This document shows, piece by piece, positions 16,311-26,560 of a stretch of 64,000 bases of DNA. Under the pieces are notes generated by a model that was given only the letters and a program-made list of their open reading frames with translations, was not told where the DNA came from and did no database searches. Numbering within the stretch: position 1 is the stretch's first letter; each line of letters begins with the position of its first letter. Location: contig ASZJ01000110.1 in assembly GCA_000416275.1 (NCBI GenBank), positions 1-64,000 on the forward strand, read 5' to 3'. A program made the translations under genes and the position numbers. Source of the stretch: Osedax symbiont Rs1 (GTDB lineage Bacteria > Pseudomonadota > Gammaproteobacteria > Pseudomonadales > Balneatricaceae).

Positions 16311-18416
16311 TTGGATAGAGTAGCAATTTTAAAGAGTGTCAAAAGCTTTACCGATGGTAATCTCGGTGTACCTTTGGTGCTGCTGGTTATTTTGGCGATG
16401 GTTATCTTGCCGATGCCGGCATTTCTGTTGGACGTGTTTTTTACGTTCAATATTGCGCTGTCTATCGTGGTTTTATTGGTAGGTGTCTATTCGCTTCGGC
16501 CGCTTGATTTTGCGGCTTTTCCTACTATTTTGCTGCTGGCTACTCTGCTGCGGCTCGCGTTGAATGTCGCCTCTACTCGGGTTGTTTTGCTATATGGGCA
16601 CGAGGGTGGGGATGCGGCAGGTAAAGTGATCGAGGCCTTCGGCTCAGTGGTGATCGGTGGTAATTATGTGGTCGGTATCATTGTTTTTATTATACTAGTC
16701 TTGATTAACTTTGTAGTTGTAACTAAAGGTGCGGGGCGTATCGCAGAAGTAAGCGCTCGCTTTACCTTAGATGCTATGCCCGGTAAACAAATGGCAATTG
16801 ATGCAGATTTGAATGCTGGTTTGATCACTCAGGACGAAGCTAAGCAGCGTCGCGCCGATGTAACTAACGAAGCAGATTTTTACGGTTCTATGGATGGTGC
16901 CTCCAAGTTTGTTCGCGGTGATGCTATCGCGGGGATTTTGATTCTGGTCATCAACTTGCTGGGCGGATTGTTGATCGGCATGATGCAGCATGGTTTGGAA
17001 TTCTCGCAAGCGGTCGAGTTCTACTCGCTGTTAACTATCGGTGATGGTCTGGTGGCGCAAATTCCGTCGCTGTTGCTCTCTACCGCCGCTGCGATCATGG
17101 TTACTCGGCAAAATACCGCGGAGGATATGGGTAGCCAAATTGTCAAGCAAATGTTTGGTTCGCCACGCGCGCTGACGGTTTCAGCTATTATTTTGGGTAT
17201 CATGGGTATAGTGCCTGGCATGCCGCATTTTTCGTTTTTATCGCTGGCTGCGGTCGCTGGGCTCGGAGCTTGGTGGATGTTTAAACGACAGACAGAGGCT
17301 AAAGAAGTCACCGAAGAGCAGCAACAAACTGACTTAGTACAAGCGGAAGAGCAATCGGAAGAAGAGCACAAAGAGTTGAATTGGGATGATGTGATGCCTG
17401 TCGATATGATTGGTTTAGAGGTGGGCTACCGCTTAATTCCTATGGTTGACAAGCTGCAGGGTGGTCAGTTGCTCAATCGTATTAAAGGAGTGCGAAAAAA
17501 GTTATCTCAAGACCTTGGTTTTTTAGTGCCCTCTGTGCATATTCGAGATAATTTAGATCTGATGCCCGGTGCATATCGGGTGACTTTGATGGGGGTGGTT
17601 GTGGGTGAATCGGAAGTATATCCCGATAGAGATTTGGCGATTAACCCAGGGCAAGTGTTTGGTGAGTTGAAGGGTGTTGAAGTAAAAGATCCTGCGTTTG
17701 GTTTAGATGCCGTATGGGTGGAAACCAGTCAAAGAGAGCATGCACAGACTTTAGGTTACACTGTGGTTGATGCCAGTACGGTCGTGGCTACCCACTTAAA
17801 TCAGATTCTGCAAAGGCAGGCGCACGATTTGCTCGGGCACGAAGAGGTGCAGCAGCTGTTAGATATGTTAACTAAAACGTCGCCTAAACTAGTTGAAGAG
17901 CTGGTGCCAGCTAAATTATCAATTAGTAGTCTTTTGAAGGTGTTGCAAAATTTGTTAAAAGAGCAAGTGCCGTTGAAGGATTTTAGATCGATAGCAGAGG
18001 CGTTGACAGATGCGGTGACTAAAACTCAAGATACCATTACCCTGACTGCTGCGGTGCGAGTGTCTCTATCGCGCTTGATAGTACAGACGATTAATGGCGC
18101 TGAGGCGGAGATACCGGTAATCACCCTCGATCCAAAATTAGAGCAGTTGCTTTTGGGTTCAGTGCAGCAGAGTGGCGCCGGTGAAGAGGGCATGGTTTTA
18201 GAGCCGAATATGGCGGAAAAACTACAGTCGTCTTTGCTGGAGGCGGCGCATAAGCAAGAGATGTTAGGTAAGCCGGCTATTTTATTGGTAGCGGCCCCCG
18301 TTAGGCCATTGATGGCTAAGTTTGTAAGATATGGAGAGCAGCTAATACATGTGCTCTCCTATCAGGAAATTCCGGAAAATAAGAAAGTGACAATAGTGGC
18401 ATCAGTTGGTGGTTAA
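16311..18416 (+). CDS. flhA: Flagellar export apparatus protein FlhA
   Basis: FlhA forms the nonameric export gate of the flagellar type III system. The 701-residue protein starts at TTG with MDRVAILKSV, as in Pseudomonas FlhA; no ATG nearby gives a better N-terminus. About eight membrane segments fill residues 20-330, with the FHIPEP signature region FYGSMDGASKFVRGDA near 187-203. An acidic linker (TEEQQQTDLVQAEEQSEEE) leads to the cytoplasmic ring domain. It heads the operon flhA-flhF-fleN-fliA, apart from flhB, which here ends the second flagellar block. Confidence 0.97.
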   Translation: MDRVAILKSVKSFTDGNLGVPLVLLVILAMVILPMPAFLLDVFFTFNIALSIVVLLVGVYSLRPLDFAAFPTILLLATLLRLALNVASTRVVLLYGHEGGDAAGKVIEAFGSVVIGGNYVVGIIVFIILVLINFVVVTKGAGRIAEVSARFTLDAMPGKQMAIDADLNAGLITQDEAKQRRADVTNEADFYGSMDGASKFVRGDAIAGILILVINLLGGLLIGMMQHGLEFSQAVEFYSLLTIGDGLVAQIPSLLLSTAAAIMVTRQNTAEDMGSQIVKQMFGSPRALTVSAIILGIMGIVPGMPHFSFLSLAAVAGLGAWWMFKRQTEAKEVTEEQQQTDLVQAEEQSEEEHKELNWDDVMPVDMIGLEVGYRLIPMVDKLQGGQLLNRIKGVRKKLSQDLGFLVPSVHIRDNLDLMPGAYRVTLMGVVVGESEVYPDRDLAINPGQVFGELKGVEVKDPAFGLDAVWVETSQREHAQTLGYTVVDASTVVATHLNQILQRQAHDLLGHEEVQQLLDMLTKTSPKLVEELVPAKLSISSLLKVLQNLLKEQVPLKDFRSIAEALTDAVTKTQDTITLTAAVRVSLSRLIVQTINGAEAEIPVITLDPKLEQLLLGSVQQSGAGEEGMVLEPNMAEKLQSSLLEAAHKQEMLGKPAILLVAAPVRPLMAKFVRYGEQLIHVLSYQEIPENKKVTIVASVGG

Positions 18417-18460
18417 AATTTGTAGTTCAGCCTCTCTGATTTATAAGTTGGGAAAAGTTT

Positions 18461-19999
18461 ATGAAAGTTAAACGTATATTTGCACCGGACATGCGTCAGG
18501 CAATGAAACGCGTACGTGATGAGATTGGTCCTAATGCAATCATTGTCTCAAATCATCGAATTGCCGGTGGAATTGAAGTGGTTGCCGCTCATGAGCAGGA
18601 TTTTGAGCTGGCGCAGTCGCAGTTTAAAGAAGACCGGCATGTGCGCAGTCGGCGTGAAAGTCAAATTGGTATTTTGACAGGAGCTAAGCGTCGAGTGCCG
18701 GGTTCTGAATCGCTAGCTGAGGCTAAGGTTGACGCTAAAAATGAAGTGCTAAAGGCCAGGGGAAGGTCGGTCAGTGAGTATGTGGATCAACAGAGCGCGC
18801 ATAAAGTTAGTGCTGGTCGCAATCAGCAGCTCGAAGATAGTAGTTATGATGATGACTTAGAAGCTATCTTATCTTCTTTGAAAAAGAAAAAAGAAGGGCG
18901 CCGTCAGCAGTCTGATTATTCAGCTACTGTGCAGGAATCTCCGCAGCAGATGCTGGACATGGTCAATGGGCAAAATGATTCACAGTTTGATGAAAATGAC
19001 CAGGGGTTTGATGCTGATTTGTTGAAAGTCAAATCTAACAGTGGTCTCGCTGGCGGTGGACGTGATGTTCAAGTCACTTCAGGTGATGCTTTAATTGAGA
19101 ATATGCAGCAGGAAATTCAGCAGCTTAAAAAGATGCTTGCCGGGCAATTGCCGGGCGCGTATAAAAATGAGCAGCATTCTGTAGCTAACTCTTTAGTTGT
19201 TGAAAAATTGTCACATAGATTTCAACAAATTGGTCTCGACTCGATTTTTGAAAAACGGATCAGAGCAAATATTGATCCCGGTTTGGATTTAAATAAAGCG
19301 TGGCGAAAATCTTTAGCTAAACTAGTAGATATGGTACCTATAGTCAATCGAGACTATATAGAGCGTGGCGGTATGATCGCATTTTTAGGGCCGACAGGTG
19401 TTGGTAAAACTACTACTATTGGCAAGCTGGCAGCTAAATATGTATTGGAGAATGGTAGCGCTGGAGTGGCATTGGTGACGACCGATTCGTACCGTATAGC
19501 AGCGCATGAGCAGTTAAAGACCTTCGCCCGAATTTTGGATGTGCCGGTGCGAGTTGTCGATGAAAATAATTCCTTAGCTGACGTATTGGAAACGTTGAAA
19601 AATAAAAAGCTTGTGTTGATAGATACTGCAGGATTAGGTTCTGGTGAAGAGGCGAGTCGAGAGCAGGGCTATATGCTTGAAAGCGCACCGGTTAATTTGA
19701 AAAAATTATTGGTGTTATCCTGTTCGTCGCAAATGCAAGTGCTAGAAGATGCCTATGACTGCTACAGTCCGCTGGGGTTAAATGGCTGTGTGCTAACTAA
19801 AGTTGATGAGTCTGGTAGTATGGGTGCAGCGTTGACACTGGTAATAGAGAGGAATTTGCCTGTCGCCTATGTGTCTTGCGGTCAGAAAATTCCCGATGAT
19901 ATACAGTCGGCAAATAAAAATGATCTAGTCTCTAGGGCGGTGTTGGTTGCACAGAAAAGCAGGGAGCGGGAAAAGATCCGCCGCAATGCCGCAATATGA
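18461..19999 (+). CDS. flhF: Flagellar SRP-like GTPase FlhF
   Basis: FlhF sets the polar site and number of flagella by recruiting FliF to the pole. The 512-residue protein has the conserved N-terminus MKVKRIFAPDMRQAMKRV, a long charged, low-complexity middle (residues 60-240), and an SRP-type NG GTPase domain with GPTGVGKTTTIGKLA near residue 310, TTDSYRIAAHEQL, DTAG and TKVDE motifs. It lies 44 nt after flhA and before fleN, its antagonist in flagellar number control. Confidence 0.96.
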   Translation: MKVKRIFAPDMRQAMKRVRDEIGPNAIIVSNHRIAGGIEVVAAHEQDFELAQSQFKEDRHVRSRRESQIGILTGAKRRVPGSESLAEAKVDAKNEVLKARGRSVSEYVDQQSAHKVSAGRNQQLEDSSYDDDLEAILSSLKKKKEGRRQQSDYSATVQESPQQMLDMVNGQNDSQFDENDQGFDADLLKVKSNSGLAGGGRDVQVTSGDALIENMQQEIQQLKKMLAGQLPGAYKNEQHSVANSLVVEKLSHRFQQIGLDSIFEKRIRANIDPGLDLNKAWRKSLAKLVDMVPIVNRDYIERGGMIAFLGPTGVGKTTTIGKLAAKYVLENGSAGVALVTTDSYRIAAHEQLKTFARILDVPVRVVDENNSLADVLETLKNKKLVLIDTAGLGSGEEASREQGYMLESAPVNLKKLLVLSCSSQMQVLEDAYDCYSPLGLNGCVLTKVDESGSMGAALTLVIERNLPVAYVSCGQKIPDDIQSANKNDLVSRAVLVAQKSREREKIRRNAAI

Positions 20000-20169
20000 A
20001 TTCTTTCGCACGGTCTCGGATCTGAGATTTAGGGGGAGGGTATTGATAAGGTGCGCTCGGTCTGCCGGTTGTGATAGAGGCTAATAAATATTAAGAAATT
20101 TGAATGTATCTCAAAAAAACTGTAAGTTGTTGGTTCTAAGATACAATTAACTGCTCATTTGGTCTTTTA

Positions 20170-20988
20170 ATGCAAAAAAAAATACATCCAGTAAAAGTAA
20201 TCGCAGTGACGAGTGGTAAAGGTGGGGTAGGGAAGACCAATGCGTCTGTTAATCTATCAATTTGCCTTGGTCAAATAGGGCGAAAAGTGGTGTTGATGGA
20301 TGCTGACATTGGCTTGGCAAACGTGGATATTATGCTCGGGCTTAAGCCTAAACGTACCATTGCAGATGTGCTGTCAGGCGCTTGTGGTTTAGAGGAGGTG
20401 ATGCTGGATGTCGATCGAAATGTGCGCATGGTTCCCGCTACCTCGGGGACGATGGAGATGACGTCTCTAAGTATCCACGAGCACGCTGAGTTGATTTATG
20501 CTTTTAATGATATTGCAGATGATATAGATATCCTAATTATTGATACCGCTGCAGGTATTTCAGAGTCGGTTATTAGTTTTTTGCGTGCTTCTCAAGAAGT
20601 GCTAGTGGTTGTTTGTGATGAGCCTACTTCAATTACCGATGCTTATGGTTTGATTAAGTTGCTTAATCGAAATTATAAAATGACCCGTTTTAGAGTGTTG
20701 GCCAATATGGTGGGAAGTGAGAGGGAAGGACGTAACGTTTACAGTAAGTTATTGACAGTAACTGATCGATTTCTTGATGTAACACTTCAATACCTTGGTT
20801 CAATCCCTTATGATGAGGCAGTAAAGCGGGCTGTTAGAAAGCAAATACCTGTCGTTAAAGGCTTTACTAATAGCAAGGCGACGCTTGCATATCGTCAAGC
20901 GGCGTTGAAAATAGATGCCTGGCCTGTCAGCTCTAGACCTAGTGGGCACTTGGAGTTTTTTGTAAAACGTTTAGTTCAAAATGCCTAA
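20170..20988 (+). CDS. fleN: MinD-like ATPase FleN/FlhG, flagellar number regulator
   Basis: FleN restrains flagellar number by antagonising FleQ and FlhF. The 272-residue protein carries a deviant Walker A (TSGKGGVGKTNASVNL), MDADIGLANVDIMLG and DTAAGIS motifs, and a C-terminal tail that would bind membrane. The ATG at 20170 gives a short N-terminal extension before the P-loop, with no strong ribosome site visible. Position between flhF and fliA is the usual one. Confidence 0.95.
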   Translation: MQKKIHPVKVIAVTSGKGGVGKTNASVNLSICLGQIGRKVVLMDADIGLANVDIMLGLKPKRTIADVLSGACGLEEVMLDVDRNVRMVPATSGTMEMTSLSIHEHAELIYAFNDIADDIDILIIDTAAGISESVISFLRASQEVLVVVCDEPTSITDAYGLIKLLNRNYKMTRFRVLANMVGSEREGRNVYSKLLTVTDRFLDVTLQYLGSIPYDEAVKRAVRKQIPVVKGFTNSKATLAYRQAALKIDAWPVSSRPSGHLEFFVKRLVQNA

Positions 20989-21023
20989 CCTTTTAAGGTA
21001 GCGTTATTTAGAAAAGGGCTTGC

Positions 21024-21737
21024 ATGTACAATCCTATGGATCCCAAATCAGGAAATGACCTGATAGAAAAATATGCACCGTTAGTGAAGCGTATTGCTCA
21101 TCACTTGCTAGCGAGATTGCCGTCAAGTATTTTAGTCGATGATTTAGTTCAAGCTGGAATGATTGGCTTGCTAGAGGCGGCTCGTAAGTACGATTCTAGC
21201 AAAGGGGCAAGTTTTGAGACTTATGCCGGGATTAGGATTCGTGGCTCTATCATTGATGAGGTCCGCCGTGGGGATTGGACTCCTCGGTCAGTGCATCGTA
21301 ATGGTAGAAGAATATCCGAAGCTATTCAAACGATAGAGGCGCGCACCGGTTGTGATGCCTCTGATGTATCTATAGCTAAAGAGATGGGTATTGGCTTAGA
21401 TGAATATCATAAATTGCTTAAGGATAATGTTGAGAGTAAACTTTTTAGTGTCGATGAAATTACTCGTTTAGATGGTGAAGGGCCTGGGGAGCAACTAGTT
21501 GATATTGACCCGGGACCTTCATATATTGCAGAAAAAAGCGCCTTTGTTGACTCTTTGGCCGAGGCAATTAAAACGCTACCTGAACGTGAAAGATTAGTTT
21601 TAGCGTTGTATTATGATGAAGAGTTGAACTTAAAGGAAATCGGCCAAATTTTAGAGGTAAGTGAGTCTCGAGTAAGTCAGATTCACAGTCAGGCTGCTCA
21701 TCGATTAAGAAGTCGTTTAAGGCAGTGGCATGAGTGA
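21024..21737 (+). CDS. fliA: Flagellar sigma factor FliA (sigma-28)
   Basis: The 237-residue sigma factor transcribes late flagellar and chemotaxis genes. Region 2 reads LVDDLVQAGMIGLLEAARKY and SFETYAGIRIRGSI; region 4 ends with ELNLKEIGQILEVSESRVSQIH. ATG 21024 follows AAAAGGG. It is the last gene of the flhA-flhF-fleN-fliA block; cheY follows after 160 nt. Confidence 0.96.
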   Translation: MYNPMDPKSGNDLIEKYAPLVKRIAHHLLARLPSSILVDDLVQAGMIGLLEAARKYDSSKGASFETYAGIRIRGSIIDEVRRGDWTPRSVHRNGRRISEAIQTIEARTGCDASDVSIAKEMGIGLDEYHKLLKDNVESKLFSVDEITRLDGEGPGEQLVDIDPGPSYIAEKSAFVDSLAEAIKTLPERERLVLALYYDEELNLKEIGQILEVSESRVSQIHSQAAHRLRSRLRQWHE

Positions 21738-21915
21738 TAATGATCACGACGCTACCTTTAATAACAGGTATAATCAGTTTTTAACAGAAGGTTAGTTGGG
21801 TTTATTTAAGGCAATCCAGAAAAATAGTGCTTTTTTAAAACTAAGTAGTCTTTTTTAACATTATGGTCTAAGTTTAATTAGGCTCTAATATATATTTTAA
21901 GTGGGGGATCTTGTC

Positions 21916-22302
21916 TTGAAAAAAGACATTAAAATACTTGTTGTGGATGATTTTTCCACGATGAGAAGAATTATAAAAAATCTACTTCGTGATCTTGGCT
22001 TTCAAAATATTACTGAGGCTGATGACGGTAAAACTGCTTTACCCATTCTTAAACAAGGTGGGATTGAGTTTTTGGTCACAGACTGGAATATGCCTGGAAT
22101 GACTGGGATTGAACTTATTGGTGAAGTGCGCAAAGATCCTAAGCTTGCACATATACCAATTTTAATGGTAACCGCTGAAGCGAAACGCGAACAAATTATT
22201 GCGGCGGCTCAAGCGGGTGTAAACGGCTACGTTGTTAAACCTTTTACGGCGACAGTGTTGAAGGAAAAGATTGAAAAAATATTCGAACGCTTAGAAGGCT
22301 AG
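21916..22302 (+). CDS. cheY: Chemotaxis response regulator CheY
   Basis: A single receiver domain that, when phosphorylated by CheA, binds FliM to change motor rotation. The phospho-acceptor is Asp in VTDWNMPGM (about residue 56), with the acidic pair [10 protein letters not shown] and the Lys of VVKPFTA. I place the start at TTG 21916, behind GTGGGGGATC as ribosome site; GTG 21901 would add five residues. About 128 residues, as expected. Confidence 0.95.
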   Translation: MKKDIKILVVDDFSTMRRIIKNLLRDLGFQNITEADDGKTALPILKQGGIEFLVTDWNMPGMTGIELIGEVRKDPKLAHIPILMVTAEAKREQIIAAAQAGVNGYVVKPFTATVLKEKIEKIFERLEG

Positions 22303-22327
22303 TCTTTATATTGAGGTTAATTGTCGT

Positions 22328-23176
22328 ATGTCAGAAAAAATAAATCAGCCGGCACCTGACGGGCTTGAAAGTCTGTTGCAATCAAAAGCAGAGCAGCTGC
22401 TTGCAGAATTAGCTAAAGGTGATATTGGCTCGGCATTATTTGTCATTAACGAATTACAGCAGGCAAAACATCAGGCATTTTACAATGAAATTGGTCAGTT
22501 AACTCGAGGCTTGCATGAGTCGATTAACTCGTTTTCTGATGAGGTGGATGCCGAAGGTAGTTTGGATAGTGCAACTTTGTCGGGAATGAGTGATGCATCC
22601 GACAGATTGAACTATGTTATTGAAATTACCGAGAAAACATCCCATCAGACCATGGATAGAGTTGATACATCTCTTGAATTGATCGATAAGTTAGACAGCC
22701 AAAGCGTTAGGTTTAAAGATCTATTGTCACTGGTTGGTCAATTAGAAGGCGAGTTTGATGCTTTGAGTGGTGTTTACGATCGTACCTGCCAGGTAAAGCA
22801 AGAGTCTGAAGACACTATTCAAGATCTAAAAGGACAATTAACGGAAATATTGCTGGCGCAAAGTAGCCAAGATATATCCGGGCAACTTATTAGGCGGGTT
22901 ATTTCCCTCTTAACCGATGTCCAAAATGGATTGCTGAAGTTGATAGAAATGGCTGCAAGAGTTGAAAGTTTGAGTGTCGCAGAGTTAGGTGGTCCAAAAA
23001 TTGATAAACAGTCAGCTAAAACTGATCTAGCTAAAGCCAAAAGTACAAGTGTGGAAGTTGATCAAGTTGCTAAGCCGCCAAGGGCTGAAGGGCCACAAAT
23101 TAATGCCGAAGACAATCCAAATGTGGTGTCCGGCCAAGATGATGTAGATGAGTTGCTTTCTAGTTTAGGCTTTTAA
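22328..23176 (+). CDS. cheZ: CheY-P phosphatase CheZ
   Basis: CheZ dephosphorylates CheY-P. The 282-residue helical protein contains the active-site helix with LLAQSSQDISGQLIRRV, where the Gln of QDISGQ is catalytic, and ends in the CheY-tethering peptide DDVDELLSSLGF. The region at residues 215-265 is a flexible linker. It begins 25 nt after cheY. Confidence 0.95.
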   Translation: MSEKINQPAPDGLESLLQSKAEQLLAELAKGDIGSALFVINELQQAKHQAFYNEIGQLTRGLHESINSFSDEVDAEGSLDSATLSGMSDASDRLNYVIEITEKTSHQTMDRVDTSLELIDKLDSQSVRFKDLLSLVGQLEGEFDALSGVYDRTCQVKQESEDTIQDLKGQLTEILLAQSSQDISGQLIRRVISLLTDVQNGLLKLIEMAARVESLSVAELGGPKIDKQSAKTDLAKAKSTSVEVDQVAKPPRAEGPQINAEDNPNVVSGQDDVDELLSSLGF

Positions 23177-23191
23177 TGTAGGGGTAATTGT

Positions 23192-25243
23192 ATGAGTTTG
23201 GATGTAGATCAGGAAATTCTCGAAGACTTCTTAGTTGAAGCCGGGGAAATACTTGAGGTTTTGTCAGAGCAATTAGTTGAGCTGGAACAGAATCCAGAAG
23301 ATTCGGATTTGTTGAACGCTATTTTCCGCGGTTTTCATACTGTAAAAGGGGGAGCTGGTTTTTTACAACTAGACCCCATGGTTGACTGCTGCCACCATGC
23401 AGAAAATCTTTTCGATTTGCTCCGCACCGGAGATATAAAAGTATCGGCAGCTTTAATGGATGTTGTACTGCAGTCTCTGGACTCGGTAAATAAAATGTTT
23501 GAACAAGTGCGCGCAGGGGAGGCACCTGAAGCGGCGCCAGCTATCTTGATTCAACAGCTAGAAAGCTATGCATCAGGAGGAGGGGCTCCTGTCGAATCTG
23601 AAGCTGCTCCTGCAGTACAAAATACAGCGCCACCAGTACTGTCTGCAACTGCAGAGCTCCCCGCTTCGCCAATGGCGGCTGCGGATGATTTCGATTTATT
23701 GCTGCAAGAGTCAAATGTCGTAAATAAACCTGCTTCCCAAGCACCGGCAAAAAAAGGATTGATCACTGAGGAAGAATTCGACTCTCTGATGGATGAGTTG
23801 CATGGCGCGACGGGCGCACCAGGTAAGACTAAAGCAGCGGCACCAGTTTCTTTGGAAGATGAGTTTGAAAACTTGCTAGATGATTTACAAGCGACCGGCA
23901 AAGGTGCGTTTAAAGCGGCTACAGAAACTGAAATCGTACCCGAGGTCTCTCCAGTTGTCGCTAAAGAGACTGCGAAACCAGCGCAGCCGGAAACCCCAGA
24001 AACTGTTAAAAAGACCGTTGTTAAAGCTACGGCTACCGCCAATAAAGCAGCGACTAAAGGTCCAGCTAATAAAGCGCCAACTCCTGAGAGTAATGTTCGT
24101 GTAGACACCAGATTACTTGATAAAATCATGAATATGGTTGGCGAGTTAGTGCTAGTACGTAATCGTCTAGTGAGATTAGGTGGCAACGGCGAAGATGAAG
24201 AAATGTCTAAAGCGCTAGGCACGTTAGATATGGTGACCGCTGATTTGCAAATGTCGGTGATGAAAACCCGGATGCAGCCAGTCAAAAAAGTATTTGGTCG
24301 TTTTCCGCGCTTAATTCGAGATTTATCGCGAACCTTGAAGAAAGAAATTCGTTTAGAGTTGCGCGGTGAAGAAACTGATTTAGACAAAAATTTAGTCGAA
24401 GCACTTGCCGATCCCTTAATTCACTTAGTGAGAAACTCGGTCGATCACGGTATTGAAACGCCAGATGTTCGGGAGAGAGCAGGAAAGGCTAGAGAAGGGC
24501 ACGTGCTGTTGTCAGCAGAGCAAGAGGGCGATCATATCTTGTTGGTTATTCAGGATGATGGCGCAGGTATGGACCCTGGAAAATTACGCGATCTGGCAGT
24601 GACTAAAGGCATGATGGATCAGGAAGCGGCGAATCGCTTAACAGATCAAGAGTGCTTTAATCTTATTTTTGCCGCAGGGTTTTCTACTAAAGAAATCGTT
24701 TCAGATGTGTCAGGACGTGGCGTTGGGATGGATGTTGTTAAAACAAAAATCACTCAATTAAACGGTACACTGGCGATTGACTCAGTGCTTGGGCAGGGGA
24801 CTAGGATTGCAATTCAGGTGCCTTTGACTCTGGCTATTATGCCAACTTTGATGGTTATCTTGGAAGACCAAGCGTTCGCATTGCCACTGGTAAACGTCAA
24901 TGAAATATTCAATTTAGATTTAACCACCACCAATGTTGTTGATGGTCAGCAAGTAATTACTGTCCGTGATCAAGCTCTGCCGTTGTTTCATATGAAACGC
25001 TGGCTAATTGATGGACAAAGTGATGCTAATCTGCCTGAGCAAGGCCACGTAGTTATTGTAACAGTGGGAACGTTAAGGGCGGGTTTCGTCGTCGATCAGT
25101 TGGTTGGGCAGGAAGAGGTTGTTATCAAGCCGCTAGGGACTATCTTACATGGAACCCCGGGCTTATCGGGAGCAACGATCACTGGTGACGGTAGAATTGC
25201 ACTGATTATTGATATACCCAACTTGCTTAAAGAGCATGCCTAG
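23192..25243 (+). CDS. cheA: Chemotaxis histidine kinase CheA
   Basis: The 683-residue kinase couples chemoreceptors to CheY and CheB. An N-terminal Hpt domain has the phosphorylated His49 in FRGFHTVKGGAGFL. A long A/P/T-rich linker with two acidic FD-E/D-LL motifs (DDFDLLLQES, EEFDSLMDEL) replaces a clear P2 domain. Dimerisation (VRVDTRLLDKIMNMVGELVL), the ATPase (LIHLVRNSVDHGIE, DDGAGMDPGKL, GRGVGMDVV) and a C-terminal CheW-like domain follow. AGGGG precedes the ATG. A long antisense frame over the linker is only compositional. Confidence 0.97.
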   Translation: MSLDVDQEILEDFLVEAGEILEVLSEQLVELEQNPEDSDLLNAIFRGFHTVKGGAGFLQLDPMVDCCHHAENLFDLLRTGDIKVSAALMDVVLQSLDSVNKMFEQVRAGEAPEAAPAILIQQLESYASGGGAPVESEAAPAVQNTAPPVLSATAELPASPMAAADDFDLLLQESNVVNKPASQAPAKKGLITEEEFDSLMDELHGATGAPGKTKAAAPVSLEDEFENLLDDLQATGKGAFKAATETEIVPEVSPVVAKETAKPAQPETPETVKKTVVKATATANKAATKGPANKAPTPESNVRVDTRLLDKIMNMVGELVLVRNRLVRLGGNGEDEEMSKALGTLDMVTADLQMSVMKTRMQPVKKVFGRFPRLIRDLSRTLKKEIRLELRGEETDLDKNLVEALADPLIHLVRNSVDHGIETPDVRERAGKAREGHVLLSAEQEGDHILLVIQDDGAGMDPGKLRDLAVTKGMMDQEAANRLTDQECFNLIFAAGFSTKEIVSDVSGRGVGMDVVKTKITQLNGTLAIDSVLGQGTRIAIQVPLTLAIMPTLMVILEDQAFALPLVNVNEIFNLDLTTTNVVDGQQVITVRDQALPLFHMKRWLIDGQSDANLPEQGHVVIVTVGTLRAGFVVDQLVGQEEVVIKPLGTILHGTPGLSGATITGDGRIALIIDIPNLLKEHA

Positions 25244-25288
25244 TAGGTGTGCTTGACTGTGTAATTTAATGTTTTTAGGAGCTTGTGA

Positions 25289-26410
25289 ATGGCTGTAAGG
25301 GTGTTAGTGGTAGATGATTCAGCCTTTTTCCGACAGCGAATATCAGAAATTTTATCGAGAGATTCAAATATTGTTATCGTCGGAACTGCTAAAGACGGCT
25401 TAGATGCAATTGAGAAAAATAGCAGCTTAAAGCCTGATGTTATTACTATGGACGTTGAAATGCCGAAGTTGAATGGCATAGATGCGGTTCGTCACATAAT
25501 GCGAGAGTGTCCTACTCAAGTGTTAATGGTGTCATCATTGACTCATGAGGGAGCGCAAATCACATTGCAGGCAATGGATGCTGGCGCGGTAGATTATCTG
25601 ACTAAAGATATGCGTGCTTGGATGAGTAAAAGTGATAGTTTAAATCAAGATTTGATCGGTCGTATTATCGCTTTAGGCCGGTCAAAATACTTTGTTAAAA
25701 GTAGTTTTTTAAATACACCGCAGAAATCGCACCATGAGAGAAAATCGCCTACATCACGTATATTTAAACTTGATTCGGCTGCTGAAACAGCAAAAAGAGT
25801 TACAGGATTAGCGACGACTAAGGCTGGCAGTATTCGACCTTCAGTTAATCGAAGTTGTAAGCTTATTGTCATCGGTTCCTCTACGGGCGGTCCAGCAGCC
25901 CTGCAAGAAATTTTGACCAAATTACCCGCTACCTTTCCCTACCCAATATTGTTAGTGCAACACATGCCAAATACTTTTACCGCTGTGTTTGCCGAAAGAC
26001 TGAATCAGCAGTGCGCCATAGAAATAAAACATGCTGAATCGGGCGATAAGCTCAAACCGGGTCGAGCATTGCTGGCGCCGGGTGGGTTGCAGATGATGTT
26101 GGATTCGAGAGGAACGGTACAAATACTCGAAGGTGATTCAAGCTTGACCTATAAACCGAGTATCGATGTTACTTTTGCTAGTGCCGCTAAAGTTTTTGGT
26201 GCTAAAACACTGGGGATTATATTAACCGGAATGGGGGCGGATGGCAGAGATGGCGCGAAATTATTGAAATCTACAGGGGCTTCTATTTGGGCTCAAAGTG
26301 AACGTACTTGTACAATATATGGTATGCCACAAGCGGCGGCAAAAGCGGGTGTTGTGGACAGTGTGGTTGATTTGAACGATTTTTCTAAATGTTTAGGTGC
26401 ATCACAATAG
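25289..26410 (+). CDS. cheB: Chemoreceptor glutamate methylesterase CheB
   Basis: CheB removes methyl groups from chemoreceptors for adaptation. Its 373 residues comprise a receiver (Asp55 in ITMDVEMPKLNG), a linker, and a methylesterase domain with the catalytic Ser in GSSTGGPAALQ, His in LVQHMPNTFT and Asp in GMGADGRDG. AGGAG precedes the ATG. No cheR is present in the window. Confidence 0.96.
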   Translation: MAVRVLVVDDSAFFRQRISEILSRDSNIVIVGTAKDGLDAIEKNSSLKPDVITMDVEMPKLNGIDAVRHIMRECPTQVLMVSSLTHEGAQITLQAMDAGAVDYLTKDMRAWMSKSDSLNQDLIGRIIALGRSKYFVKSSFLNTPQKSHHERKSPTSRIFKLDSAAETAKRVTGLATTKAGSIRPSVNRSCKLIVIGSSTGGPAALQEILTKLPATFPYPILLVQHMPNTFTAVFAERLNQQCAIEIKHAESGDKLKPGRALLAPGGLQMMLDSRGTVQILEGDSSLTYKPSIDVTFASAAKVFGAKTLGIILTGMGADGRDGAKLLKSTGASIWAQSERTCTIYGMPQAAAKAGVVDSVVDLNDFSKCLGASQ

Positions 26411-26560
26411 CTGCTATGATGGCTTGAGTTTATATAATTGAAACGTTGAATTCTTGAGTATAGAACAGTCAATTATATTCACTAGATTAGAGTATTTATA
26501 AAATGAATAAAAAATGGTCACTTCTGTTGAGCAACATAATTCTAAAGTGTGGGCTGTAAT

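Noticed and set aside
23566..24387. Long antisense frame over cheA (273 residues)
   Set aside because: Its S/T/A-rich sequence mirrors the biased codons of the cheA linker; no domain or ribosome site supports it.
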